NCBI RefSeq assembly: GCF_900106995.1
Contig: NZ_FNOK01000002.1
Coordinates: 124,001 to 188,000 of the forward strand
Direction of reading: 5' to 3'
Length of the DNA stretch: 64,000 nucleotides
DNA from: Saccharopolyspora shandongensis
Lineage (GTDB): Bacteria > Actinomycetota > Actinomycetes > Mycobacteriales > Pseudonocardiaceae
Part shown: positions 16,836 to 25,446 of the stretch, in pieces
Position numbering within the stretch: the stretch's first letter is position 1
How the letters are laid out: each line of letters starts with the position of its first letter
Made by a program: the position numbers and the translations under genes
The notes under the pieces: generated by a model
Told to the model about the DNA's origin: nothing
Database searches by the model: none
The model's input: the letters and a program-made list of their open reading frames with translations, nothing else

Positions 16836-18590
16836 TTACTCTTTTCCGCCGGCAGGCGCCGTCGCGGTGGCCTCGCTCTCGTCGGCCTCGGCCGGCGTGG
16901 TCACCAGCTGGAACTCGCCGTCGTGCTCCTCGGTACCGGCGATGACCGCCTGTTCGAGCACCTCGGCGCCCTTGGCGTCGCGCAACGTCACGTCGTCCCT
17001 GCGCAGGTCCTTGAGCAAGGCCACGCACATGAACACCATGACGATGGCGAAGGGCAGTGCCCCGATGAAGGTCAGGTTCTGGATGCCGTCCAGCGCCTTC
17101 TCCTCATCACCGCCTGCGCTGCCGATGACCAGCATGATCGCGGCCACGGCACCGGTCGCGGCACCCCAGAAGACCACCACCCACTTGCTCGGCTCGATGG
17201 CGCCCCGCTGGGACAGCGTGCCCATCACGATCGACGCGGCGTCGGCGCCGGAGACGAAGAAGATCGCCACCAGGACCATCACCAGCACCGAGGTGACCGT
17301 CGCCCACGGCATGGTCCCCAGCACGTCGAAGGTCTGCGCCTCCGCGGAGCCCTCGCCGTAGACGTTGGCACCCGCCTTCTGGGCGTCGATCGAAGCGCCG
17401 CCGAAGATCGCGAACCAGATGAGGCTGACGCCACTGGGCACCAACAGCACGCCGGCCACGAACTGCCGGATGGTGCGGCCGCGGCTGATGCGGGCGATGA
17501 ACATGCCCACGAAGGGCGTCCACGAGATCCACCACGCCCAGTAGAAGATCGTCCAGCTGGCCAGCCAGCTCTGCATCTCGTCGCCGCCGGTGGCGCCGGC
17601 GCGCGAGGCCATCTCGCCGAACTCGCTGATGTAGGACCCCACCGAGGTGGGCAGCAGGTCGAGGATGAACACCGTCGGGCCGACGACGAACACGAACAGC
17701 GCCAGCACACCCGCCAACACCATGTTGATGTTGGACAGCCACTGGATGCCCTTCTCCACGCCCGACACCGCGGACAGGATGAAGCACACCGTCAGGACGA
17801 CGATGATCGCCACCAGGACGGTGCTGCCGGCCGAGTCCTTGGCCAGCCAGCCCGCACTCTCCAGACCGCTGCGGATCTGCAGGGTGCCGATGCCCAGCGA
17901 GGCCGCGGAACCGAACAGCGTCGCGAACAGCGCGAGGATGTCGATCACCTTGCCGAGCGGGCCCTCGGAGTTGCGCTTGCCGATCAGCGGCAGGAACACG
18001 GCGCTGATCGTCTGGCGGCGCCCGCGGCGGAAGGTGCTGTAGGCGATCGCCAGACCCGCCACGGCGTAGATCGCCCACGGGTGCAGCGTCCAGTGGAACA
18101 GCGAGGTCGCCATGGCCGTCTTGATGGCCTCTTCGCTCTCCGCGGGGGACGTCCCCGGCGGCGGTGAGACGAAGTGCCCCAGCGGCTCGCTAACGCCGAA
18201 GAACATCAAACCGATGCCCATACCGGCGCTGAACATCATGGCGATCCAGGAGATCGTCCGGAACTCCGGCTGCTCCCCGTCCTTGCCGAGCGGGATCCGC
18301 CCGAACTTACTGAAGGCCAGGTACAGGGCGAAGATGACGAACGCGGTAGCCGCGAGCACGAAGCCCCAGCCCGTGTTGGTCAGCAGCCAGTTCAGTGCCG
18401 CCTTCGACGCGGTGCTCAGCGAGTCGGTACCCACCGCACCCCAGAGCACCACGGCGAACATGATGGCCGCGGTGACTCCGAACACGACCCAGTCCGTGCG
18501 CGGTTTCCCGAGGAACTCGGGGCTTCCTGTCAATCCAGTTGTATGGTGGCCCTCGGTGGGCTCACCACTTTGTTTTGTTTCGGTCGACAC
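16836..18590 (-). CDS. betP: BCCT-family betaine/carnitine/choline transporter
   Basis: A 584-residue secondary transporter with about 12 helices. The signature helix region is readable as YWAWWISWTPFVGMFIARIS, followed by RGRTIRQF. It couples uptake of betaine-type solutes to Na+ or H+. A charged C-terminal tail of about 60 residues (many Glu and Ala) follows the last helix, similar in position to the osmosensing tail of BetP, although it is acidic rather than basic. It is the first gene of the operon, 5 bp ahead of opuCB, so carrier and ABC system should be co-transcribed. The start GTG 18590 (MSTETKQSG) is followed by about 40 polar residues. Confidence 0.93.
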   Translation of the reverse strand: MSTETKQSGEPTEGHHTTGLTGSPEFLGKPRTDWVVFGVTAAIMFAVVLWGAVGTDSLSTASKAALNWLLTNTGWGFVLAATAFVIFALYLAFSKFGRIPLGKDGEQPEFRTISWIAMMFSAGMGIGLMFFGVSEPLGHFVSPPPGTSPAESEEAIKTAMATSLFHWTLHPWAIYAVAGLAIAYSTFRRGRRQTISAVFLPLIGKRNSEGPLGKVIDILALFATLFGSAASLGIGTLQIRSGLESAGWLAKDSAGSTVLVAIIVVLTVCFILSAVSGVEKGIQWLSNINMVLAGVLALFVFVVGPTVFILDLLPTSVGSYISEFGEMASRAGATGGDEMQSWLASWTIFYWAWWISWTPFVGMFIARISRGRTIRQFVAGVLLVPSGVSLIWFAIFGGASIDAQKAGANVYGEGSAEAQTFDVLGTMPWATVTSVLVMVLVAIFFVSGADAASIVMGTLSQRGAIEPSKWVVVFWGAATGAVAAIMLVIGSAGGDEEKALDGIQNLTFIGALPFAIVMVFMCVALLKDLRRDDVTLRDAKGAEVLEQAVIAGTEEHDGEFQLVTTPAEADESEATATAPAGGKE

Positions 18591-18785
18591 AGGTTTCGGC
18601 GCCGACTTTCGGCGACGCCCCCTCCTCTCCGTCGTCGGTTACGACGATCTGGAACTAAGTGGCCGGCAAATGTGCAGCTGGTAGCTCCGGACCGTCTGCA
18701 ACCCGTAAACCGTGACCCAATCGGGTGAACAAGGCAAGCTCACCTGCGGTCAGCGTGGCCGAACCGACACCTAGACTTGGGCGCC

Positions 18786-19370
18786 GTGGCAGCCGGAATC
18801 AGACCTACGCAGGGCGCGTTGCGCGTCCTGCGCGGTGCCGGTTTGGCCACCACGTCGGCGTCACTGTCCGTGGCCGCACATGCGGCCGCCGGGGGGTCGT
18901 TACCCGATCCGGGTACAACCTTGGTGATCACCGGCCTGTTGGCCGGTGCCGGTGTGGCACTCGCTGATCGCAAGCGCGGGTCGTGGGGCATTCTAGGGGC
19001 TTTGAGCGCCAGCCAGCTGGCACTTCACGTATTTCTCCAGCTCGTGGCGTCCCACCAGGACGGCCTCGGGTACACCGGGATGCGGTTCTCGCCGCTGGTC
19101 ATGACGCTCGGGCACGCCGCCGTGGTGCTGCTGACCGGGCTCGTTATGGCCCGCGCCGAGCGGGCACTCTTCGTAGTCGCACGCCTCCTCGGATCCATCC
19201 TGCCCCGCAAGTCGACCCCACTACCGGTGGTTGCGCAGCCGCGCACGGTGTGCGTCTCCGTGGTCACGGTGCGTACCCTGGCTCAGCTGATCTACCAGCG
19301 CATTCATGCCCGTCGCGGGCCGCCGGAATCTCTTGCCACCGGTGGCGATCACGTGGAATTCGCCACCTGA
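18786..19370 (+). CDS. Hypothetical membrane protein upstream of ycnI/copC
   Basis: A 194-residue protein with about four hydrophobic segments (for example TLVITGLLAGAGVALA and VMTLGHAAVVLLTGLVMA). A cytoplasmic or extracellular tail follows, with no recognised motif except a basic stretch near IYQRIHARRG. I do not recognise a family. GTG 18786 (VAAGIRPTQG) is preferred to TTG 18777. It precedes ycnI by about 70 bp on the same strand, which suggests a link to copper handling, but only by position. His residues in the membrane part (AAHAAAG, HVFLQLVASH) could bind metal; that is speculation. Confidence 0.7.
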   Translation: MAAGIRPTQGALRVLRGAGLATTSASLSVAAHAAAGGSLPDPGTTLVITGLLAGAGVALADRKRGSWGILGALSASQLALHVFLQLVASHQDGLGYTGMRFSPLVMTLGHAAVVLLTGLVMARAERALFVVARLLGSILPRKSTPLPVVAQPRTVCVSVVTVRTLAQLIYQRIHARRGPPESLATGGDHVEFAT

Positions 19371-19441
19371 TCGTTGCTCTTTCGCCATTTCGTCGCGTAT
19401 CCGCGCGCGCGAATAGTCCGAAACGCAGGAGATTCAAGAAC

Positions 19442-20197
19442 ATGTCGACAAATCGATTCGCGGTTCGATCCGCGGCGCTGACCGCCGCTTGCGGGATTGT
19501 TGCGCTAATGGGCGCCGGGACGGCGTCCGCGCACGTTTCCGCACAGCCCGGCGAGGCGGCCAAGGGAGGCTACGCCAAGGTCGCCTTCCGGGTCCCGAAC
19601 GAGCGGCCGAACGCCGGAACCGTGCAGGTCAAGGTGACCCTGCCGGAGCAGTACCCGCTGAGCTCGGTGCGCACCAAGCCGATGCCGGGCTGGACCGTCG
19701 CGGTGGAGCGGGTCGCGATCGCGCCGGTCGAGGTGGCGGGCGCACAGGTCACCGAAACTGTGCGCAGCATCACGTGGACCGCGCAGCCGGGCAACCGGAT
19801 CGGGCCGAACGAGTTCAACGAGTTCGAGGCGACGCTCGGCGCACTGCCGACCAACACCGACGAACTGCTGCTGCCCACCACCCAGACCTACGACAACGGC
19901 GAGGTCGTGAACTGGGACGCTCCGACGCCGCCGAACGGCGAGGAGCCGGAGCACCCGGCCCCGACGCTGAAGCTGGTCGAGAAGGCCGAGGAGGGGCACT
20001 CGCACGGCGGGAGCTCGCACGGCCAGGAGGCCGGCGAGCAGGCCACCGGCGCCGGTGACGACACGGCCCGTTGGCTGGGCGGTGCCGGGCTGCTGGTCGG
20101 CGCGCTCGGCCTGGGCGTGGGCGCCGGTGCCCTCGCGCGCAGCCGGAACGCCGGACAGGCTGCGAAGCAGCAGGAATCCGGGAAGGACGAGTCGTGA
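19442..20197 (+). CDS. ycnI: YcnI family copper-binding membrane-anchored protein (DUF1775)
   Basis: A 251-residue exported protein. The signal peptide ends at TASA and leaves an N-terminal His (HVSAQPGEA). In YcnI this His and a nearby Trp form the copper-binding monohistidine brace. A DUF1775 beta-domain follows (about residues 30-165, with ITWTAQPGNRI), then a His-rich linker (HSHGGSSHG), then one C-terminal transmembrane helix with a short basic tail. It likely chaperones Cu(II) at the outer face of the membrane. The stop codon overlaps the copC start (GTGA), so translation is coupled. AGGAG lies upstream of ATG 19442. Confidence 0.9.
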   Translation: MSTNRFAVRSAALTAACGIVALMGAGTASAHVSAQPGEAAKGGYAKVAFRVPNERPNAGTVQVKVTLPEQYPLSSVRTKPMPGWTVAVERVAIAPVEVAGAQVTETVRSITWTAQPGNRIGPNEFNEFEATLGALPTNTDELLLPTTQTYDNGEVVNWDAPTPPNGEEPEHPAPTLKLVEKAEEGHSHGGSSHGQEAGEQATGAGDDTARWLGGAGLLVGALGLGVGAGALARSRNAGQAAKQQESGKDES

Positions 20198-20730
20198 AGC
20201 GGTTGCTCGCGATCGCGGCGCTGGCGCTGGTCGCGCTGCTCGGCGGCGCGGGCACGGCGCTCGCGCACAACGTGCTGGTCAGCAGCGACCCGCCGGAAGG
20301 CGCGCAGCTGGCCACCGGGCCCCGTGAGGTCCGGCTGACCTTCGACCAGCCGGTGCGCACCGGCGAGGGCTACAACACGGTCAACGTGGTCGGCCCGGAC
20401 GGCACGTACTGGACCGACGGGGAGGTGCGGGTCGAGGGCAACTCGGTCGTCGTACCGGTCCGGGAGCTCGGTCCGGCGGGTGTCTACACGGTCGGCTACC
20501 GGGTGCTGTCCAACGACGGCCACCCGGTGCCCGGCAAGGTCACCTTCACGCTGACCGCGCCGGGCAAGGGCACCCCGGCCCCGGCTCCGCAGAACGCGGA
20601 CCAGCCCGGCCAGCAGGCGGACTCGGCGGAGTCCGGCGGCATGCCGGTCTGGCCGTGGATCGTGGGCGCGGTGGTCGTGGTCGCCCTCGGCCTGGTCCTC
20701 GCCCTGCGCCTGGGCAAGCCGAAGAACTAA
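20194..20730 (+). CDS. copC: CopC-domain copper resistance protein
   Basis: A 178-residue exported protein. The signal peptide ends at GTALA and the mature N-terminus is HNVLVSSDPPEGAQL; this His, with another in SNDGHPVPGK, fits the Cu(II) site of CopC proteins. A single CopC beta-barrel domain (residues 25-125) is followed by a Gln/Ala/Pro linker and one transmembrane helix (VWPWIVGAVVVVALGLVLAL), as in the N-terminal part of YcnJ, but without the CopD membrane domain. The CopD-type partner is not in the window. Start GTG 20194 overlaps the ycnI stop. Confidence 0.9.
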   Translation: MKRLLAIAALALVALLGGAGTALAHNVLVSSDPPEGAQLATGPREVRLTFDQPVRTGEGYNTVNVVGPDGTYWTDGEVRVEGNSVVVPVRELGPAGVYTVGYRVLSNDGHPVPGKVTFTLTAPGKGTPAPAPQNADQPGQQADSAESGGMPVWPWIVGAVVVVALGLVLALRLGKPKN

Positions 20731-20736
20731 AAAACA

Positions 20737-20922
20737 TTTCAGGATGGGGCTTGCATAGCGGTGCGGGTAGCGGAACCTCAGACGCCGTCTGGACTCCGGG
20801 ATCCCCGACTTGCGTATACCAAATACGCGGCGCTGGGGCTGTCCTCGCCAGACGACGTCTGAGAACCCGCGGCGGTGCCAGCTGAGTCCCACACCGCATG
20901 CGGCTGACGCCGCATCCTGAAA
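20737..20922. repeat. Structured intergenic element, copy 2, with terminal inverted repeats
   Basis: This is the clearest copy. TTTCAGGATG (20737-20746) is matched by CATCCTGAAA (20913-20922). Inside are the left arm GCGGTGCGGGTAGCGGAACC, the stem CTCAGACGCCGTCTGG pairing with CCAGACGACGTCTGAG, a central hairpin GCGTAT-ACCAA-ATACGC between CCCCGA and GGGGCTGTCC, the right arm AACCCGCGGCGGTGC, and a tail hairpin ATGCGG-CTGACG-CCGCAT (20898-20915). It lies between converging genes and has no coding potential. Confidence 0.8.
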
Positions 20923-20944
20923 CAACCTCCAAGGCAGTGCAGGG

Positions 20945-20977
20945 GCGCCCCCGGCCGAGCGATTCGGCCGGGGGCGC
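20945..20977. terminator. Strong GC hairpin between copC and the giant HAD protein gene
   Basis: GCGCCCCCGGCCGA (20945-20958) pairs perfectly with its complement (20964-20977) across a 5-nt loop; TCTCGTCTT follows. It is probably the terminator of the ycnI-copC unit. Confidence 0.7.
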
Positions 20978-21009
20978 TCTCGTCTTCGCGCCGGGTCAGT
21001 CGAGTATCT

Positions 21010-21072
21010 GGCGGTTTCGCGCGAAAACGGCGATCCGCGTGCGGACGGTTGGCGGTTTCGCGCGAAACCGCC
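21010..21072. repeat. Two copies of a GGTTTCGCGCGAAAACC-type palindrome (family B)
   Basis: Copies at about 21010-21032 and 21051-21072. The second is a perfect 22-bp palindrome with core GGCGGTTTCGCG and its complement. The core matches the pair at 7149-7215 but with GGTTTC in place of GTTTTC, and the change is present in both arms of the second copy. Confidence 0.7.
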
Positions 21073-21094
21073 GCCCCTCCCGCAGGAGCACCGG

Positions 21095-23746
21095 TCATTT
21101 GCTGCGCAGCCGGATGCGGTCGAAGACCGCCGGGTCGAGCGTCCCGGCGCGGTCCACGGCCCTGGCCTGGACCATGAACCACGGCTGGGCGCTGTCCCGC
21201 GCCGCGCGCACCGGCACGAAACCCTGGTCCACCAGCGAGATCGCGTAGTCGACCGACACCTCGCAGAGGTCGTTGAGGGCGGCCGTGCCGTGCCACGGCA
21301 TCACCCCGGCGCCGCCGAGCGGGACGAACCGCAGCCGGCCCGGTGCCGGGCGGATGGACAGGCTCATCCGCACGCAGCCCTCCCGCCACAGCACCGAGTA
21401 GTCGAGTTCCTCGTCGACGTGCTTGTTCGCCAGGTAGGTGATCGTTTCCCGCCACGCCGTCGCCAGCAGGTCGCCGCGCGCCCGGCGGACCTCGGCCGGC
21501 ACCGCCGGGTCGGTCAGGTCGAAGGGATCCGCGTAGATCCGCTGCGACCACGCGAACGGATCGCCGCCGGGGCAGGGGATGTCGACGGCCTGCAGCACGG
21601 AGCGGAACAGCTCGGCGAACCGCGGCCGCCCCGGCCCGGCCGGATCCCGGGCGTCGGCTTCCTCCAGCGCCGCCCGCGGATCGCGGCGGACGTCCAGCCC
21701 GGCGAACGCCGTGGCGTACCGGTCGCGGTGCTTCGCCAGCAGCTCCGGCCGCTGCGTGCGGTCGCCACACCTCGGATGCGCGTCGGCGGCGTCGTCGAAG
21801 TCCTCGACCGCCACCACGTCCCGCAGCCCCGCGCTCGCCACCTGCGCGACCAGCTCCCGGTGGTAGCCCGCGTAGCGGCGCGGCTCCCGGAACCTGAAGT
21901 GGCTGGCATCGGTGAGCGCCCGCACCGCGATGCCCGGCGGGTGGATCTGCCGGACGGCCTCGTCGAGCTGCCGCAGCCGGATCAGCATGGCCAGCTCGGC
22001 GAGGTCGGGGAGCCCGCCGAGTGCCTTCAGCCGGGAGCCGTCCTGCTTCAGCGACGGCCCCACCACTACGAACGGGATGCGTGCACCGGCCTCGATCGAG
22101 GCGAGCATGTCCCGTTCGGCCGCCTCGGGCGGATACGCCGTCCTGGACGCGCCGAACGGTTTCGCCGTCACGACCCGCCACACCGCCCGGCAGGTCGCCG
22201 CCGGATCGGCGCGAGCGCCGACCTCGCGGCCGAGCCGCCGCCCGTCGGCCACCGCAGTCGCGACCAGCGACTCGACGATCCGCGACTGCTCCGCCGCGGT
22301 CAGTTCCACGCCGTGCGACCAGATCGTGGGGCGGGTGCTGAGGTCCCCGATCCGCAGTCTGCTCAGCGACGTCACGTGCGACAGCTGCGGCGCGTCGGCC
22401 GAGTGCCCGCGCCCCAGCGGAACCGGCTGCGGCAGCGACTCGAACGTCCTTATCCCGCAACGAGTTCCTTCACTGTCCACAGTGAACCCGGGTGGTCGCG
22501 CGGCCACCACCGAGGCGGCGGGGAACGCCGCCCGCAGCGCTTCGCGGTTGTCGGCCGAGTCGTCGAAGGCGGCGACGAGCTCGTGCTCCGGCATGTCGCG
22601 CAGCGCCGCGACCTTCTGCCCCGCGACCGGCCCGTCATCGGTGGTGCGCAGGTCGAGGTGGCCGAGTCCGTGGCGGCTCAGGACCTCTTCGGTGGCGGCC
22701 CGCATGCGGTGGCGGCGACCGGTCAACCAGACGACCCGGGCACCGGCTTGTTCCAGGTCCCGGACGAATTCCACCAGTCCCGGCGCCGGGTCGTCGGTCA
22801 GCAGGGCTTCCCGGTGCCACGCGACGTGCTGGCGGTACTCGGCGTACAACGCGTCCCAGTCGAGTTCGGGAAAACGCGCCAGCAGCCCGTTCGCCGCCAG
22901 GAACGGGCGCCAACCCGGCCGGTACAGCCCAGGCAGCACGTCGAGCCGCGCCGGGTCGGCGAACTCGTCGATGCCGTGCGCTTCGCCCAACCGGCGCAAC
23001 GCCTCGCCGACCCGGTGCTTCGGGTGCAAGGCGCAGAAGTCGAGGTCCACGGCGACCAGCGGCCGCGGCAGGCCCGGCTCGTTCCGGCGCCGCGCGCTGC
23101 GCGCCCGGACCAGCCGGACGACCCGGCTGAGGATCTCGTGCTGCTCCGCCGCGACGACGTGCACGAAGCGGCGCCACGGGTGGTCACCGGCGAACGCGGC
23201 CGCGGTCGACTCGGCCAAGTGGCGCAATTCCTGCGCGATGACGCGGTCGAAAGCGTCCCGGACCCGGTCCTGCTCGTCGCCGCCGATGAGCATGCACGCG
23301 GCCGCCAGCTGGTCCAGCTTCTCGTCCAGCGCGGCAACAACGCCCGGCACCTCGGACCGCGCGCGGCGAATCCCGCCGAGCACGATGCGCCCGGTGGCCG
23401 TCGCCGCCGAGTCCAGCTCGACGCCGAGCTCGCCGACCGGCAGGAAACCCCGCGCCACCAACCCGCGGAACGTGATCAGCAGCGGCCGGACCACGAACTC
23501 GGCGAGGTGCTCCGGCGCCGTCCAGGCCGGCGGCCGGCCGGCCACGATCCGCTTCAACCACAGCACATCGCCGGGGAACTCCCAGCGCGCCAACTCACCC
23601 AGGGGGATCGCGTTCCGCGCCGCGGACAGCTCTCCCGCCGCCCGGTGCTCGCCGACCGTCGTCGCGCAGTAGAGCCGCAGCAGCGGATCCTCGTCCAGCA
23701 ATTCCCCCAGCCGCTCCGACCGGACATCCGGACCGCACAAAACCAT
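21095..23746 (-). CDS. Giant protein: HAD-like phosphatase domain plus PvcA/DIT1 isocyanide-synthase-like domain
   Basis: 883 residues. Residues 1-220 form a mainly helical domain without a certain family; EFVVRPLLITFRGLVARG weakly recalls siderophore-synthetase (IucA/IucC) folds but lacks their HxxN-type residues. Residues 230-420 read as a HAD phosphatase: DLD (234-236), T342 in LTGRR, K378, and D395/D396 in AAFDDSADN. Residues about 480-860 resemble PvcA/DIT1 isocyanide synthases: GPSLKQDGSRLKALGGLPDL, the HPPGIAVRALTDASHF segment, and a C-terminal RMSLSIRP plus MPWHG. PvcA-type enzymes build an isonitrile on Tyr or Trp using ribulose-5-phosphate. The usual Fe/2-oxoglutarate partner is absent. 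A longer paralogue is at 30356-33829. The start context is weak. Catalytic activity is an inference. Confidence 0.7.
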   Translation of the reverse strand: MVLCGPDVRSERLGELLDEDPLLRLYCATTVGEHRAAGELSAARNAIPLGELARWEFPGDVLWLKRIVAGRPPAWTAPEHLAEFVVRPLLITFRGLVARGFLPVGELGVELDSAATATGRIVLGGIRRARSEVPGVVAALDEKLDQLAAACMLIGGDEQDRVRDAFDRVIAQELRHLAESTAAAFAGDHPWRRFVHVVAAEQHEILSRVVRLVRARSARRRNEPGLPRPLVAVDLDFCALHPKHRVGEALRRLGEAHGIDEFADPARLDVLPGLYRPGWRPFLAANGLLARFPELDWDALYAEYRQHVAWHREALLTDDPAPGLVEFVRDLEQAGARVVWLTGRRHRMRAATEEVLSRHGLGHLDLRTTDDGPVAGQKVAALRDMPEHELVAAFDDSADNREALRAAFPAASVVAARPPGFTVDSEGTRCGIRTFESLPQPVPLGRGHSADAPQLSHVTSLSRLRIGDLSTRPTIWSHGVELTAAEQSRIVESLVATAVADGRRLGREVGARADPAATCRAVWRVVTAKPFGASRTAYPPEAAERDMLASIEAGARIPFVVVGPSLKQDGSRLKALGGLPDLAELAMLIRLRQLDEAVRQIHPPGIAVRALTDASHFRFREPRRYAGYHRELVAQVASAGLRDVVAVEDFDDAADAHPRCGDRTQRPELLAKHRDRYATAFAGLDVRRDPRAALEEADARDPAGPGRPRFAELFRSVLQAVDIPCPGGDPFAWSQRIYADPFDLTDPAVPAEVRRARGDLLATAWRETITYLANKHVDEELDYSVLWREGCVRMSLSIRPAPGRLRFVPLGGAGVMPWHGTAALNDLCEVSVDYAISLVDQGFVPVRAARDSAQPWFMVQARAVDRAGTLDPAVFDRIRLRSK

Positions 23747-24047
23747 CTCCCATCCAACAATTCCGGAAAAAACGCACGCACCACGAAGTCCCGCTCACCT
23801 GCGTGAGCGGTAGTGCGGAGAAATCAACGAGCACGCCCGGGCATGCGCACGCACCAGGACGCGAAGAACTGCGGGATCGCGGGCGCTACCGGCTCGCGAT
23901 GCCGAAAACAGCGGCCATCACCAGGGAAAACACCGAATTCGCCCGGACCGAACCGGCCTGCGCCGATCGTCGAACCCCCAGTTCAACCGGCGCGCCGACA
24001 CTCAGATACCCGACGAGCCCGCCGATGACGCACCCGTCGCCGAGTGG
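23747..24047. other. Gene-free spacer
   Basis: About 300 bp between two minus-strand genes. I see no ORF with coding character, no strong hairpin and no recognisable RNA; it probably holds the promoter of the giant HAD protein gene. Confidence 0.4.
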
Positions 24048-24350
24048 TCATTCACCATCGGCGAGCTGCACGAGCGGCACGCAGCAGTCGCCTTCCAACC
24101 GCTGCACCGCGACCCGGCCGCAGTGCTCCAGCTCCTGCCGGGTGATCCAGCCTGCGGCGTAATGGCGGTATGCCTGGGCCAGCAGGACTAGCTCCGCGAG
24201 GTGATCGGCGTGCCGGCGCCGGAGGTCTTCGGGCAGCCGGGGCAGCGAACCGGCCTGGCTGTCCACCACTTCGTCGAGCACCTGCGCAGCGCGCAACGCG
24301 TGCGCCCGGCGCCAACGCGGCATCCGCGGCAAGATCTTCGCGTTCCTCAT
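24048..24350 (-). CDS. Hypothetical small protein
   Basis: A 100-residue, mainly helical, charged protein from ATG 24350 (MRNAKILPRMPRWRRAHALR). The C-terminal half contains AELVLLAQAYRHYAAGWITR and GDCCVPLVQLADGE. I recognise no family. It lies downstream of the kinase-like gene on the same strand with a 144-bp gap, so it may be in the same unit or have its own promoter. Codon use looks like a real high-GC gene. An upstream in-frame TTG (24371) is a less likely start. Confidence 0.5.
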   Translation of the reverse strand: MRNAKILPRMPRWRRAHALRAAQVLDEVVDSQAGSLPRLPEDLRRRHADHLAELVLLAQAYRHYAAGWITRQELEHCGRVAVQRLEGDCCVPLVQLADGE

Positions 24351-24494
24351 CGACAGCCCGTCCCGTAGCAACGCACCGATGCAGCAGTTCGCCCGTATGG
24401 TTTACCCCTTCCACCGAACGCTCGTCAGCAGAAATTGCCGAACGAACGCGACGATCGCCCCAACATCGCCCGTTCGGCCTAGCAATAGACCGGA

Positions 24495-25406
24495 TCAGCT
24501 GTACGGCACCCATTGCGTGAAGAGATCTCCGTCCCTGATCGTGCGCAGCCGCTGGTGCAGTTGCTCGCGAACCCCGGGATTGCTGCGCAGGATCGGGAGC
24601 ACCCCGGTGGTGATCTTCAGCTCGCGCAGTTCGCGCAGCACCGGAAAGCCTTCCCAGCGCGTGATGTCGAATCCGTAGGCCTCCGCCAGGTCGTCGTGCC
24701 AGCCCGGCGGGTGCCCCATCCGCAGCCGCCCCACCGCGATCGGCGTCAGGTCCCACTCCGGCGGGCCCATGCACAGCGAATCCAGGTCGCACAGCAGCGG
24801 CCCGTCCGCGCCGCCGATCACGTTGCCGAGGTGCGCGTCCGCGTGGATGACGCTGCGCGCCAGCGGGAACCGCAGCGTCGCCAGGCGCTCTTCCAACGCA
24901 TCGCAGCGCTGCGCGAGGAACTGGTGATCGGCCGGATCGATGTCCACCGCGTCGGTCAGCCGGCGCCGGATGTCGGCCATCGGCTGCCAGTCCAGGAAGG
25001 TCGGGGACGGCGGCTTCGAGTGCATCCGCCGCAACAGCTCGCCGAGGTCGGCGCCGCCGGGCATCGGCCCGGTCTCGGGCACGTACTCCCAGAAGGTCGC
25101 CAGGTGCTCGCCCACCTGGACCGGCTGCTCAAGACCCGGCAGCAGGCGAACGGCGGGAACCCCGTGCGCGGCCAGCCAGCGCGCGGCTTCCACGGCGTTG
25201 AAGGCTCGATAGGTGAACGACGGGGAAAGCACGACGCGGACGACCACGCGCTGATCTCGAAGCAGGAAAACGCCGTTGTTGACGATTCGGAGCAACCGCG
25301 CGCCGGTCGGGTCGAGGCCGACGGCGGCGCAGATCTCGGTCAGTGCCAGCTCCAGCTCCGGCGGGATGCACCGACCCTGTTCCAGTGGTTGTGTCTTCAT
25401 GCTCAT
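24495..25406 (-). CDS. Aminoglycoside-phosphotransferase-fold kinase (APH family)
   Basis: A 303-residue small-molecule kinase-like protein. The catalytic loop is VIHADAHLGNVI (Brenner HxDxxxxN motif), the metal-binding Asp lies in LLCDLDSLCMGPPEWDL, and the N-terminal lobe has VVVRVVLSPS, where the usual ATP-lysine is not obvious. Many actinomycete homologues of this kind phosphorylate unknown small molecules rather than antibiotics. The gene follows the HTH-TPR regulator by 40 bp on the same strand and is probably co-transcribed with it. The missing canonical lysine means activity should not be assumed. Confidence 0.82.
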   Translation of the reverse strand: MSMKTQPLEQGRCIPPELELALTEICAAVGLDPTGARLLRIVNNGVFLLRDQRVVVRVVLSPSFTYRAFNAVEAARWLAAHGVPAVRLLPGLEQPVQVGEHLATFWEYVPETGPMPGGADLGELLRRMHSKPPSPTFLDWQPMADIRRRLTDAVDIDPADHQFLAQRCDALEERLATLRFPLARSVIHADAHLGNVIGGADGPLLCDLDSLCMGPPEWDLTPIAVGRLRMGHPPGWHDDLAEAYGFDITRWEGFPVLRELRELKITTGVLPILRSNPGVREQLHQRLRTIRDGDLFTQWVPYS

Positions 25407-25446
25407 CGTTTCGGACCGACAGCACCGCTGCCCCGGCGCGTCGAGC

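Noticed and set aside
18591..18785. c-di-AMP (ydaO) riboswitch in the leader between betP and the membrane protein gene
   Set aside because: GGGTGAAC and GCTCACC fragments occur, but the paired core and conserved loops of that riboswitch could not be assembled on either strand.
23803..24162. 119-codon plus-strand frame in the spacer upstream of the giant gene
   Set aside because: Ser/Thr/Pro-biased shadow composition, no ribosome-binding site, partly antisense to the 24048-24350 gene.
24495..25406. Antibiotic resistance by aminoglycoside phosphorylation
   Set aside because: Only the fold-level Brenner motif is visible and the ATP-binding lysine is not evident; genomic context is regulatory.
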